The notes under the pieces are model-generated. The model saw only the letters and a program-made list of their open reading frames with translations. It was not told the DNA's origin and made no database searches. DNA of 64,000 nucleotides from Neisseria mucosa. GTDB taxonomy: Bacteria; Pseudomonadota; Gammaproteobacteria; Burkholderiales; Neisseriaceae. The stretch is from the NCBI RefSeq assembly GCF_003044445.1, contig NZ_POWX01000013.1, positions 17,588 through 81,587 of the forward strand. The letters are read 5' to 3'. Below, one piece after another: positions 52,076 to 60,630 of the stretch. Made by a program: the position numbers and the translations under genes. Every line of letters begins with the position of its first letter. Position 1 is the stretch's first letter.

Positions 52076-53464
52076 ATGAGCACCCGTACCGAACACGACA
52101 CTATGGGCAATGTCGAAGTCCCGTCCGAAGCCTATTGGGGCGCGCAGACCCAGCGCAGCCGCAACAATTTCAAAATCGGCGGCGAAACCCTGCCGCAGCC
52201 GCTAATTTATGCTTTGGCGCTGGTGAAAAAAGCCGCAGCCGCCACTAATGTTTCCCTCGGCAGGATTAAGCCCGAACAGGCGGATTTGATTACGCAGGCG
52301 GTGGACGACGTGTTGAACGGCAAGCTCGACGGGCAATTTCCTTTAGTGGTTTGGCAGACCGGCTCCGGCACGCAGTCCAATATGAACATGAACGAAGTGC
52401 TGGCGAACCGCGCCAACGAAATCGCCGGTACGGGGTTGGCGGCGTACCAGCCCGTCCATCCCAACGACCATGTGAACCACGCGCAATCAACCAACGACGC
52501 GTTCCCGACCGCCATCCACGTCGCCGCCGCGATTGAAATCAACCGCCACCTCATTCCCGCCGTCAAAGCCCTGCGCGACACGTTGGACAAAAAAGCCAAA
52601 GAATTCGCCCCCATCGTCAAAATCGGCCGCACCCACTTGCAGGACGCAACGCCGCTGACTTTGGGACAAGAATTTTCCGGCTACGTTTCCCAGCTCGACC
52701 ACGGCTTAGGCCGTCTGAACGACGCGCTCAAAGGTTTGTACGAACTCGCTTTGGGTGGCACGGCGGTCGGCACGGGCTTGAACAGCCATCCCGAATACGC
52801 CGAAAAAGCCGCCGCCAAACTCGCCGAACTGTCCGGCCTGCCGTTTGTCAGCGCGCCGAATAAATTTGAAGCCTTGGGCGGACGCGATGCCGCCGTTGCC
52901 GCTTCGGGCGCACTGAAAACGCTGGCGGCGAGCCTGAACAAAATCGCCAACGACATCCGCTGGCTGGCAAGCGGCCCGCGTTGCGGTTTGGGCGAAATCA
53001 AAATCCCCGAAAACGAGCCGGGTTCGTCCATCATGCCGGGCAAAGTCAACCCGACCCAATGCGAAGCGATGACCATGGTGTGCTGCCAAGTGTTCGGCAA
53101 CGACGTCACCATCGGCATGGCGGGCGCGTCGGGTAATTTCGAGCTGAACGTCTATATGCCCGTTATCGCCTACAACCTCTTGCAATCCATCCGCCTGTTG
53201 GGCGATGCGTGCAACAGCTTCAACGAAAACTGCGCCGCCGGCATCGAACCCGTGCCGGAAAAAATCGACTATTTCCTGCACCATTCCCTGATGCTCGTTA
53301 CTGCGCTGAACCGCAAAATCGGCTACGAAAACGCCGCCAAAGTCGCCAAAACCGCCTACAAAAACGACAAATCGCTGCGCGAAACCGCCGTTGAGTTGGG
53401 CTTGCTGACAGGCGAAGAGTTTGACGAATTGGTCGTCCCCGCCGATATGGTTCATCCGCGCTGA
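52076..53464 (+). CDS. fumC: Class II fumarate hydratase
   Basis: 462 aa from ATG 52076 after CAGGAGAAAC. Motifs GSGTQSNMNMNEVLANRA, HPNDHVNHAQSTNDAFPTA, GRTHLQDATPLTLGQEF and the catalytic loop GSSIMPGKVNPTQCE. It is the oxygen-stable, iron-free fumarase of the TCA cycle. Long in-frame sequence upstream of 52076 runs through the promoter and is not coding. Confidence 0.97.
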   Translation: MSTRTEHDTMGNVEVPSEAYWGAQTQRSRNNFKIGGETLPQPLIYALALVKKAAAATNVSLGRIKPEQADLITQAVDDVLNGKLDGQFPLVVWQTGSGTQSNMNMNEVLANRANEIAGTGLAAYQPVHPNDHVNHAQSTNDAFPTAIHVAAAIEINRHLIPAVKALRDTLDKKAKEFAPIVKIGRTHLQDATPLTLGQEFSGYVSQLDHGLGRLNDALKGLYELALGGTAVGTGLNSHPEYAEKAAAKLAELSGLPFVSAPNKFEALGGRDAAVAASGALKTLAASLNKIANDIRWLASGPRCGLGEIKIPENEPGSSIMPGKVNPTQCEAMTMVCCQVFGNDVTIGMAGASGNFELNVYMPVIAYNLLQSIRLLGDACNSFNENCAAGIEPVPEKIDYFLHHSLMLVTALNRKIGYENAAKVAKTAYKNDKSLRETAVELGLLTGEEFDELVVPADMVHPR

Positions 53465-53484
53465 TTGATGGTTTGAAATACGGC

Positions 53485-53525
53485 AAAGGTCGTCTGAAAA
53501 CCGGGATTGGTTTTCAGACGACCTT
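53485..53525. terminator. DUS inverted pair after fumC
   Basis: AAAGGTCGTCTGAAAACC ... GGTTTTCAGACGACCTTCTTT, loop about 6 nt. Confidence 0.8.
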
Positions 53526-53651
53526 CTTTATCTCAACAGCCATATCGCTCGCTTTCTGCAATTTTCAGACGACCTTTCGATAAATCCCGTTGCGAAAAGC
53601 ATTATAATCACCGCAATCTCAGTTCAACCGCCCTACCCCCGAAAGGTTCGC

Positions 53652-54791
53652 ATGACCACTTATTCCCTCTTCGTTACCTGCCCGCGCGGTCTCGAAGCCC
53701 CTTTATCCCAAGAACTCGAACAACTCAAATGCCAAGACATCCGCGCCGTTGACGGCGGCGTCGCGTGCAAAGGCGGTATGGAGCAGGTGTACCGCATCAA
53801 CCTGCATTCGCGCACCGCCAGCCGTGTGTTGCTGCGCCTGACCAAAAGCGGCTACCGCAACGAGCAAGACATTTATAAAGCGGCGAAAAATATCCGCTGG
53901 ACGGATTGGTTCGACTTGGAACAAACCTTCAAAGTCAAAGTAGAAGGCAAACGCGCCCAAGTCAAAAGTTTGGATTTCGTCGGGCTGAAAATCAAAGACG
54001 CCGTATGCGACGTGTTCCGTGACGCTTGCAGCGCGCGTCCCAGCGTCGGCAAAATCCGCCCCGACATCCGCATCCATGCCTTTATTGACGAGCGCGACAT
54101 TCAAATTTTCATCGACACATCCGGCGAAGCCTTGTTCAAACGCGGCTACCGCCAAGACACAGGCGAAGCGCCGATGCGCGAAAACTTGGCGGCGGGCTTG
54201 CTGCTGCTGGCGGGCTATGACGGTACGCAGCCTTTTCAAGACCCGTTTTGCGGCAGCGGCACTATTGCTATCGAAGCCGCGTGGATTGCTACCCGCCGTG
54301 CGCCCGGTTTGATGCGCCGTTTCGGGTTTGAAAAGCTGAAAAACTTCGATGCCGCCCTTTGGAAAAAGCTGAAACACGAAACCGAAACACAAATCCGCCC
54401 CGCGCCTGCCCCGATTTCAGGCAGCGACAACGACCGCTATATGATTCGTGCCGCCGTTGCCAACGCCCAAGCTGCCGAAGTGGACACGTTCATCCGTTTT
54501 GAAGTCAAAGACGCGCAGGACAGCCGTCCGAACGGAGAAGGCGGTATTTTGATTTCCAATCCGCCGTACGGCGTCCGCCTTGCCGAAGTCCAAGCCCTGC
54601 AAGCCCTTTATCCGCAGTTGGGCGCGTGGCTGAAGCAGCATTACGCGGGCTGGCTGGCGGGAATGTTTACCGGCGACCGCGATATGCCGAAATTCATGCG
54701 CCTTTCGCCCAAACGCAAAATCCCGCTTTACAACGGCAACTTAGACTGCCGCCTGTTTTTGATGGATATGGTCAAAGGGTCGAACCGATAA
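53652..54791 (+). CDS. rlmL: THUMP-domain 23S rRNA guanine-N2 methyltransferase (RlmL-type)
   Basis: 379 aa. N-terminal ferredoxin-like/THUMP region (LFVTCPRGLEAPLSQELEQL, VEGKRAQVKSLDFVGLKIKDAVCDVFRD) and a C-terminal SAM methyltransferase domain with the motif DPFCGSGTIAIEAAW and the catalytic SNPPYGVRL. It corresponds to the N-terminal, RlmL half of E. coli RlmKL (m2G2445); the RlmK half is absent, as is common outside enterobacteria. Confidence 0.92.
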   Translation: MTTYSLFVTCPRGLEAPLSQELEQLKCQDIRAVDGGVACKGGMEQVYRINLHSRTASRVLLRLTKSGYRNEQDIYKAAKNIRWTDWFDLEQTFKVKVEGKRAQVKSLDFVGLKIKDAVCDVFRDACSARPSVGKIRPDIRIHAFIDERDIQIFIDTSGEALFKRGYRQDTGEAPMRENLAAGLLLLAGYDGTQPFQDPFCGSGTIAIEAAWIATRRAPGLMRRFGFEKLKNFDAALWKKLKHETETQIRPAPAPISGSDNDRYMIRAAVANAQAAEVDTFIRFEVKDAQDSRPNGEGGILISNPPYGVRLAEVQALQALYPQLGAWLKQHYAGWLAGMFTGDRDMPKFMRLSPKRKIPLYNGNLDCRLFLMDMVKGSNR

Positions 54792-54798
54792 ATATAAT

Positions 54799-54854
54799 AA
54801 AAGTCGTCTGAAACAGATTTGGCGGGTTTCACCAAACGTTTCAGACGACCTTTT
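54799..54854. terminator. DUS inverted pair between rlmL and gloA
   Basis: AAAAGTCGTCTGAAAC (first arm lacks one G of the consensus) ... GTTTCAGACGACCTTTTG, between convergent genes. Confidence 0.7.
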
Positions 54855-54863
54855 GACAAAAAA

Positions 54864-55271
54864 TCAGTATTTCACCGAATCATTGCCGCTGTTTTTCTGA
54901 ATAAACTCGATTTTATAGCCGTCGGGATCTTCAACAAAAGCAATAACGGTTGTGCCGTGCATCATCGGCCCTGCCTCGCGCACGACTTTTCCGCCCATCT
55001 CTTTTACACGTTCGCAAGCTTTATAAGCATCGTCCACTTCGATAGCGATGTGGCCGTAGCCGTTGCCCAAATCGTAGCTTTCGGTATCCCAGTTGTGGGT
55101 CAATTCCAAAACCGTATTTTCAGCTTCGCTGCCATAACCGACAAAAGCCAGCGTGAAACGGCCTTCCGGGTAATCGTGGCGGCGCAAGAGCTTCATCCCC
55201 AAAACGTTTTGATAAAAATCCAAAGATTTTTCAAGGTTGCCGACGCGCAGCATGGTGTGGAGCAGGCGCAT
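54864..55271 (-). CDS. gloA: Lactoylglutathione lyase (glyoxalase I)
   Basis: 135 aa. All four metal ligands are visible: His5 (RLLHTMLRV), Glu56 (TVLELTHNW), His74 (GYGHIAIEVD) and Glu122 (YKIEFIQ). It is the Ni-dependent bacterial type and detoxifies methylglyoxal as the glutathione hemithioacetal. Stands alone. Confidence 0.96.
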   Translation of the reverse strand: MRLLHTMLRVGNLEKSLDFYQNVLGMKLLRRHDYPEGRFTLAFVGYGSEAENTVLELTHNWDTESYDLGNGYGHIAIEVDDAYKACERVKEMGGKVVREAGPMMHGTTVIAFVEDPDGYKIEFIQKNSGNDSVKY

Positions 55272-55457
55272 GATTGTGTTCCTTTTATATGTTGTTAAAA
55301 CAGGATTTTAACACGAAACGCAAGCCCTAGCCCGTATCAATGGCGGCAAACATAAACTTTCAGACAACCTTTACCGCAAAAGTAAACCATCCGCCGCAGC
55401 TATTGCCAGCCGTCGAAAAATTCGCTATAAGGGGATTATATGAAACATATTAACATT

Positions 55458-55526
55458 TATAGCGAATTAACTTTAAACCAGTACAGCATTACCCTCATTG
55501 TCCTGATTTAAATTTAATCCACTATA
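55458..55526. repeat. Correia element remnant
   Basis: Both ends remain (TATAGCGAATTAACTTTAAA ... TTAAATTTAATCCACTATA) but most of the core is gone, leaving 69 bp. It ends 31 bp before pntA. Confidence 0.85.
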
Positions 55527-55556
55527 CATACAGACAACCCAAAAAAGGATTCAGAG

Positions 55557-57098
55557 ATGAAAATCGGTATCCCACGCGAGTCATTATCCGGCGAAACCCG
55601 CGTCGCCTGTACGCCTGCCACCGTTGCCCTGTTGAGCAAACTGGGCTTTGAAACCGTTGTCGAAAGCGGCGCAGGTTTGGCGGCAAGTTTGGATGATACG
55701 GCTTTCCAAACAGCAGGCGCGACCGTTGCCGACAAAGCGACGGTTTGGGCATGCCCTTTGCTTTACAAAGTCAACGCGCCGTCCGAAGGCGAGCTGCCGC
55801 TGCTCAAAGAAGGGCAGACCATCGTCAGCTTCCTGTGGCCGCGCCAAAACGAGGCCTTGGTCGAAGCCTTGCGCGCCAAGAAAGTCAACGCGCTGGCGAT
55901 GGACATGGTGCCTCGTATTTCCCGCGCGCAGGCTTTGGACGCTTTGTCTTCGATGGCAAACATCAGTGGCTACCGCGCCGTGATTGAAGCTGCCAACGCT
56001 TTCGGCCGTTTCTTCACCGGGCAAATTACTGCCGCCGGCAAAGTGCCGCCCGCGCAAGTTTTGGTGATTGGTGCAGGTGTGGCAGGTTTGGCGGCGATCG
56101 GTACGGCAAACTCACTCGGCGCAGTGGTGCGCGCATTCGATACCCGCTTGGAAGTGGCGGAGCAAATCGAATCGATGGGCGGTAAGTTCCTAAAACTCGA
56201 CTTTCCGCAAGAATCGGGCGGCAGCGGCGACGGCTACGCCAAAGTGATGAGCGACGAATTTATCGCCGCCGAAATGAAGCTCTTTGCCGAACAGGCGAAA
56301 GAAGTGGACATCATCATCACCACCGCCGCCATTCCGGGCAAACCCGCGCCCAAGCTGATTACCAAAGAAATGGTGGAAAGCATGAAATCCGGCTCCGTCA
56401 TCGTTGATTTGGCGGCGGCGACGGGCGGCAACTGCCAACTCACCAAGCCGGGCGAATTGTTCATAACCGATAACGGCGTGAAAATCATCGGCTACACCGA
56501 CATGGCAAACCGCCTTGCCGGACAGTCTTCCCAGCTTTACGCCACCAACTTGGTCAACCTGACCAAGCTGTTAAGCCCGAACAAAGACGGCGAAATCACG
56601 CTGGACTTCGAAGACGTGATTATCCGCAACATGACCGTTACCCGCGACGGCGAAATCACCTTCCCGCCTCCGCCGATTCAAGTTTCCGCCCAGCCGCAGC
56701 AAACGTCGTCTGAAAAAGCCGCGCCTGCCGCCAAGCCTGAGCCGAAACCCGTTCCCCTGTGGAAAAAACTCGCGCCCGCCGTCATCGCCGCCGTGTTGGT
56801 GCTGTGGGTCGGCGCGGTTGCACCCGCAGCATTTTTGAACCACTTCATCGTCTTCGTCCTCGCCTGCGTCATCGGCTACTACGTCGTCTGGAACGTCAGC
56901 CACTCGCTGCATACCCCGCTGATGTCCGTAACCAACGCCATCTCCGGCATCATCGTCGTCGGCGCACTGCTGCAAATCAGCCAGGGCAACGGTTTCGTGA
57001 CCCTGCTTGCGTTCATCGCCATCCTGATTGCCAGCATCAACATCTTCGGCGGCTTCTTCGTAACGCGTCGGATGTTGAACATGTTTAGGAAAGGGTAA
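55557..57098 (+). CDS. pntA: NAD(P) transhydrogenase subunit alpha
   Basis: 513 aa. N-terminal alanine-dehydrogenase-like NAD(H)-binding domain (MKIGIPRESLSGETRVA, VLVIGAGVAGLAAIGTANSLGA), a variable linker after residue 370 and four transmembrane helices at the C-terminus. With PntB it couples proton entry to NADPH formation. The Ala/Pro-rich linker contains an embedded GTCGTCTGAA. First gene of the pntA-MAPEG-GFA-pntB cluster. Confidence 0.96.
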   Translation: MKIGIPRESLSGETRVACTPATVALLSKLGFETVVESGAGLAASLDDTAFQTAGATVADKATVWACPLLYKVNAPSEGELPLLKEGQTIVSFLWPRQNEALVEALRAKKVNALAMDMVPRISRAQALDALSSMANISGYRAVIEAANAFGRFFTGQITAAGKVPPAQVLVIGAGVAGLAAIGTANSLGAVVRAFDTRLEVAEQIESMGGKFLKLDFPQESGGSGDGYAKVMSDEFIAAEMKLFAEQAKEVDIIITTAAIPGKPAPKLITKEMVESMKSGSVIVDLAAATGGNCQLTKPGELFITDNGVKIIGYTDMANRLAGQSSQLYATNLVNLTKLLSPNKDGEITLDFEDVIIRNMTVTRDGEITFPPPPIQVSAQPQQTSSEKAAPAAKPEPKPVPLWKKLAPAVIAAVLVLWVGAVAPAAFLNHFIVFVLACVIGYYVVWNVSHSLHTPLMSVTNAISGIIVVGALLQISQGNGFVTLLAFIAILIASINIFGGFFVTRRMLNMFRKG

Positions 57099-57101
57099 AC
57101 C

Positions 57102-57485
57102 ATGACTTTAGCCTATTGGTGCATCCTGATTGCATCGCTGCTGCCGCTGTTTTGTTCCTTCATCGCCAAAGCGCAGGGCGGTTTTCAGCCGTCGGACAAC
57201 CGAAATCCGCGCGATTTCCTCGCCCGCACGCAAGGCTTGTCGGCGCGTGCCAATGCCGCGCAGCAAAACGGTTTTGAAGTGTTCGCCCCGTTTGCCGCCG
57301 CCGTTTTGGTGGCACACGCCACAGGCAACGCCGAACAAGCGACCATCAACCTTTTGGCAGTATCGTTCATTGCCTTCCGCATCGCTTATATTTTCAGCTA
57401 TCTGAAAGACAAACCAAGCCTGCGTTCGGCAATGTGGACGGGCGGATTTGTCTGCACCATCGGGCTGTTTGTAGCCGCTGTCTGA
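57102..57485 (+). CDS. MAPEG family membrane protein
   Basis: 127 aa, three to four transmembrane helices. The MAPEG motif region NPRDFLARTQGLSARANAAQQNGFEVFAPFAAAVLVA matches the small bacterial branch of membrane-associated proteins in eicosanoid and glutathione metabolism. It starts three bases after the pntA stop, so the two are surely co-transcribed. Function unknown; the link to NADPH supply is suggestive only. Confidence 0.85.
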   Translation: MTLAYWCILIASLLPLFCSFIAKAQGGFQPSDNRNPRDFLARTQGLSARANAAQQNGFEVFAPFAAAVLVAHATGNAEQATINLLAVSFIAFRIAYIFSYLKDKPSLRSAMWTGGFVCTIGLFVAAV

Positions 57486-57490
57486 CAGCG

Positions 57491-57544
57491 GGGTCGTCTG
57501 AAAACGAGCGACGTAAGTTTTGGCAACACCGTTTCAGACGACCT
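57491..57544. other. DUS inverted pair inside the pnt cluster
   Basis: GGTCGTCTGAAAACG ... CCGTTTCAGACGACCT with a loop of about 25 nt, between the MAPEG and GFA genes. It may partly separate the two halves of the cluster. Confidence 0.6.
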
Positions 57545-57577
57545 AGAAGTCAGCTTTCAAATATAAGGAGTTCGATC

Positions 57578-57979
57578 ATGAAAGCAAAATGCCTGTGCGG
57601 CAACGTATCTTTAGAAGTGGAACACGACAAACACGTCCATGCCTGCCATTGCTCAATGTGCCGCATTTGGGGCAGCGGCGCCACGTTTTCGCTGATTGCC
57701 GCCAAACCGCCGAAAATCGACGGCGGTGAAAACATCGCCCGCTACCATTCGTCCGAATGGGCGGAACGCGCGTTCTGCAAAAACTGCGGTACACACCTGT
57801 TCTACCATTTCCTACCGAACGACAGCTATTTCGTCTTCGCCGGACTGTTTGCCGACAACGCCGATTTCAAATTGGAAGAGCAGATTTTCATCGACGCCAA
57901 AGCCCCGTATTACGAACTGGCAAACGACACGCCCAAGCTGATCGAAGAAGAATTTTTGGCACAATTCGGCGGCGAATAG
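57578..57979 (+). CDS. GFA (glutathione-dependent formaldehyde-activating enzyme/CENP-V) family protein
   Basis: 133 aa from ATG 57578, preceded by AAGGAG. Zinc-binding cysteines are in KCLCGNV, CHCSMCRIWG and FCKNCGTHLF, the expected CxCG / CHCxxC / CxxCG set of the GFA fold. Members bind zinc; true formaldehyde-glutathione activity is demonstrated for few. Lies between pntA-MAPEG and pntB. Confidence 0.88.
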   Translation: MKAKCLCGNVSLEVEHDKHVHACHCSMCRIWGSGATFSLIAAKPPKIDGGENIARYHSSEWAERAFCKNCGTHLFYHFLPNDSYFVFAGLFADNADFKLEEQIFIDAKAPYYELANDTPKLIEEEFLAQFGGE

Positions 57980-58165
57980 GAAACCCGATACAGAGGTCGT
58001 CTGAAAACTTAGCGGCAACGGAGTGACAGCGGATAAAACCAAAATGCCCGCACCGTCATTTCCGCTAAACTCAAACGGTTAATGGTTAAGCGAATCCGCC
58101 ATCAAACCTTTCAGACGACCCGATTAAAAAACACAGTTACTTTCACAAATAATTGGAGAATCACC

Positions 58166-59551
58166 ATGTCTTCAGGACTCGTTACGGCGGCGTACATCGT
58201 AGCCGCGATACTGTTCATCTTCTCGCTGGCGGGGCTGTCCAAGCAGGAAACCGCCAAGCAGGGCTGTTATTCCGGCGTAGCGGGGATGGCGGTCGCCTTG
58301 TTCGTTACCGTGTTTTCCGAAAACACCCACGGACTCGGCTGGATCATCATCGCCATGCTGATTGGCGCCGCCGTCGGCATCTACAAAGCCAAAAAAGTAG
58401 AAATGACCGAAATGCCCGAGCTGATTGCGCTTTTGCACAGCTTCGTCGGTTTGGCAGCGGTTTTGGTCGGCTTCAACAGCTATATCGCACCGGGCAACGT
58501 TTCGCACGATATGCACACCATCCATCTGGTCGAAGTCTATTTGGGCATCTTCATCGGCGCCGTAACCTTTACCGGCTCGCTGGTCGCGTTCGGCAAGCTC
58601 AACGGCAAAATCAGCAGCGCGCCGTTGCAACTGCCCGCCAAACACAAGCTCAACCTTGCCGCATTGGTTTTATCCTTTATCCTGATGCTGGTGTTCGTAT
58701 CCGTTGACGGCAGCGGCATCATCCTGATTCTGATGACCCTGATCGCCCTCGCATTCGGCTGGCACTTGGTCGCCTCCATCGGCGGCGCAGATATGCCCGT
58801 GGTCGTGTCCATGCTGAACTCCTACTCCGGCTGGGCAGCCGCAGCAGCAGGCTTCATGCTCTCCAACGACCTGCTCATCGTTACCGGCGCACTCGTCGGC
58901 TCCAGCGGCGCGATTCTGTCCTACATCATGTGTAAAGCCATGAACCGCTCCTTCATCTCCGTCATCGCAGGCGGCTTCGGTACCGACGGTTCCGCCGCAG
59001 CCTCAGGCAGCGAAGAAATCGGCGAATACCGCGAAGCCAAACCCGCCGAAGTCGCCGAAATGCTGCGCAACGCCAGCAGCGTCATCATCACCCCGGGCTA
59101 CGGCATGGCAGTGGCGCAGGCACAATACCCCGTTGCCGAAATCACCGAGCTTTTGCGTAAAAACGGCGCAGAAGTACGCTTCGGCATCCACCCCGTCGCC
59201 GGTCGCCTGCCCGGTCATATGAACGTCCTGCTTGCCGAAGCCAAAGTCCCTTACGACATCGTGTTGGAAATGGACGAAATCAACGACGACTTCCCCGAAA
59301 CCGACGTAGTGCTGGTTATCGGCGCGAACGACACCGTCAACCCCGCCGCCCAAACCGACCCGAACAGCCCGATTGCCGGCATGCCCGTATTGGAAGTATG
59401 GAAGGCAAAAGAAGTCGTCGTCTTCAAACGCTCGATGAACACCGGCTACGCAGGCGTACAAAACCCGCTGTTCTTCAACGAAAACAGCGTCATGTGCTTC
59501 GGCGACGCGAAGAAAACCGTTGACGAAATTTTAGCGGAATTGAAGAAATAA
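58166..59551 (+). CDS. pntB: NAD(P) transhydrogenase subunit beta
   Basis: 461 aa from ATG 58166, after TTGGAGAATC. About eight transmembrane helices followed by the NADP(H)-binding domain III with GYGMAVAQAQYPVAE, HPVAGRLPGHMNVLLAEA and VIGANDTVNPAAQ. Partner of PntA in the inner membrane. Between the GFA stop and this start are a solitary DUS (57992-58003) and another reversed core at 58109, with no gene. Confidence 0.96.
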   Translation: MSSGLVTAAYIVAAILFIFSLAGLSKQETAKQGCYSGVAGMAVALFVTVFSENTHGLGWIIIAMLIGAAVGIYKAKKVEMTEMPELIALLHSFVGLAAVLVGFNSYIAPGNVSHDMHTIHLVEVYLGIFIGAVTFTGSLVAFGKLNGKISSAPLQLPAKHKLNLAALVLSFILMLVFVSVDGSGIILILMTLIALAFGWHLVASIGGADMPVVVSMLNSYSGWAAAAAGFMLSNDLLIVTGALVGSSGAILSYIMCKAMNRSFISVIAGGFGTDGSAAASGSEEIGEYREAKPAEVAEMLRNASSVIITPGYGMAVAQAQYPVAEITELLRKNGAEVRFGIHPVAGRLPGHMNVLLAEAKVPYDIVLEMDEINDDFPETDVVLVIGANDTVNPAAQTDPNSPIAGMPVLEVWKAKEVVVFKRSMNTGYAGVQNPLFFNENSVMCFGDAKKTVDEILAELKK

Positions 59552-59568
59552 CATCTGAAGCCAAGATA

Positions 59569-59614
59569 AAAGGTCGTCTGAAAACCTGATTTTTGAGGGT
59601 TTCAGACGACCTTT
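59569..59614. terminator. DUS inverted pair after pntB
   Basis: AAAAGGTCGTCTGAAAACC ... GGTTTCAGACGACCTTTTC, loop about 11 nt. Confidence 0.8.
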
Positions 59615-59649
59615 TCTTATGAACACACTACGTTAAACATCCTATCGCC

Positions 59650-59757
59650 GTCATTCCCGCACAGGCGGGAATCCATCGCAAATTCTAAGAAACTGATGTT
59701 TGAAAAACAGTTACTGAGATTTAAAAATAGATTCCCGCCTGCGCGGGAATGACGACA
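59650..59757. repeat. dRS3-flanked intergenic mosaic element (NIME-like)
   Basis: Two 20-bp dRS3 units, ATTCCCGCACAGGCGGGAAT (59653-59672) and ATTCCCGCCTGCGCGGGAAT (59731-59750), enclose about 58 bp. A near copy is at 62139-62243. dRS3 is the usual target for integration of neisserial filamentous phages. Confidence 0.85.
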
Positions 59758-59940
59758 GTCGGACAGAAATCTATGCCTCAACGTGCAGCCTGCCCCTCTC
59801 CCGTCCGGCGGGAGAGGGCTGGGGAGAGAGTGGCTCTACGAGCTGCACAAATTTGATTTTGCCTAAAGCTATAAAGCCACCCCCATCCTAGCCTTCCCCC
59901 GCCGGACGGGGGAAGGGATAAAGTTGCAGTTGCAGCAACG
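59758..59940. repeat. CTCTCCCG composite palindromic repeat, copy A
   Basis: Begins GGACAGAAATCTATGCC, contains the palindromes CTCTCCCGTCCGGCGGGAGA and CTTCCCCCGCCGGACGGGGG and ends in a TTGCAGTTGCAGC tract. Further copies are at 60144, 60332 and 62246. Confidence 0.8.
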
Positions 59941-60032
59941 AGTAGCGTGGGCTTTGCCCACGAAACTTGCCGTATGTTCATTCGAAGGATAGTTGTGTTT
60001 TCATTCATTTCGTGGGCAAAGCCCACGCTACT
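59941..60032. repeat. GTAGCGTGGG element with perfect terminal inverted repeats
   Basis: AGTAGCGTGGGCTTTGCCCA (59941 on, reaching CGAAA) and its exact complement ending at 60032 enclose about 43 bp; the 24-bp ends are perfect. Same family as 13785-14086. Confidence 0.75.
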
Positions 60033-60143
60033 TGAGTTACCCCAAGCCTGCGTTGATCGAATAAACGAGGTCGTCTGAAAACTAGCGTGAACGAGTTTTT
60101 CTAAAAACCGAATCTCAAGGTTTTCAGACGACCTTGTTTGTAC

Positions 60144-60293
60144 CTGCAGCCTGCCCCCTCTCCCGTCCGGCGGGAGAGGGTTGGGGAGAGGGTGGCTCTA
60201 TGGGTTGCGCAAATTTAATTTTGCCTAAAGCCACGAAGCCACCCCCATCCTAACCTTCCCCCGCCGGACGGGGGGAAGGAACAAGGTTGCTGA
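60144..60293. repeat. CTCTCCCG composite palindromic repeat, copy B
   Basis: Lacks the GGACAGAAAT lead of copy A but keeps both palindromes and the GGAACAAGGTTGCTG end; preceded by a DUS pair at 60068-60135. Confidence 0.8.
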
Positions 60294-60331
60294 TACGGCA
60301 AGAGGTCGTCTGAAATTGGCGGGTGGACAGA

Positions 60332-60498
60332 AATCTATGCCACGACGTGCAGCCTGCCCCCTCTCCCGTCTGGCGGGAGAGGGTTGGGGAGAGGGTGGCT
60401 CTATGGGCTGCACGAATTTGATTTCGCCTCAAGCCACGAAGCCACCCCCATCCTAACCTTCCCCCGCCGGACGGGGGGAAGGAACAAGGTTGCTGCTG
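60332..60498. repeat. CTCTCCCG composite palindromic repeat, copy C
   Basis: Tandem with copy B, same orientation, with the full GGACAGAAATCTATGCC start. Copies B and C are nearly identical across about 150 bp. Confidence 0.8.
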
Positions 60499-60502
60499 CG
60501 AC

Positions 60503-60547
60503 AAAAGGTCGCCTGAAACCGAAAACTTGGTTTCAGACGACCTTTTT
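60503..60547. other. DUS inverted pair upstream of the pentapeptide gene
   Basis: AAAAGGTCGCCTGAAACC ... GGTTTCAGACGACCTTTTT; the first arm has C for T in the uptake core. Confidence 0.65.
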
Positions 60548-60630
60548 CTTTTTTGCCTCTACGCAATACTATAAAATCCGTGCTGCCTCCGAGCGCGATA
60601 CGGTTTGAAATTCAATAAAGGGAGTGAAAA

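Noticed and set aside
59758..60498. Possible CRISPR array in the repeat-rich region after pntB
   Set aside because: Repeats are ~150 bp, palindromic and irregularly spaced, with no short unique spacers and no cas genes.
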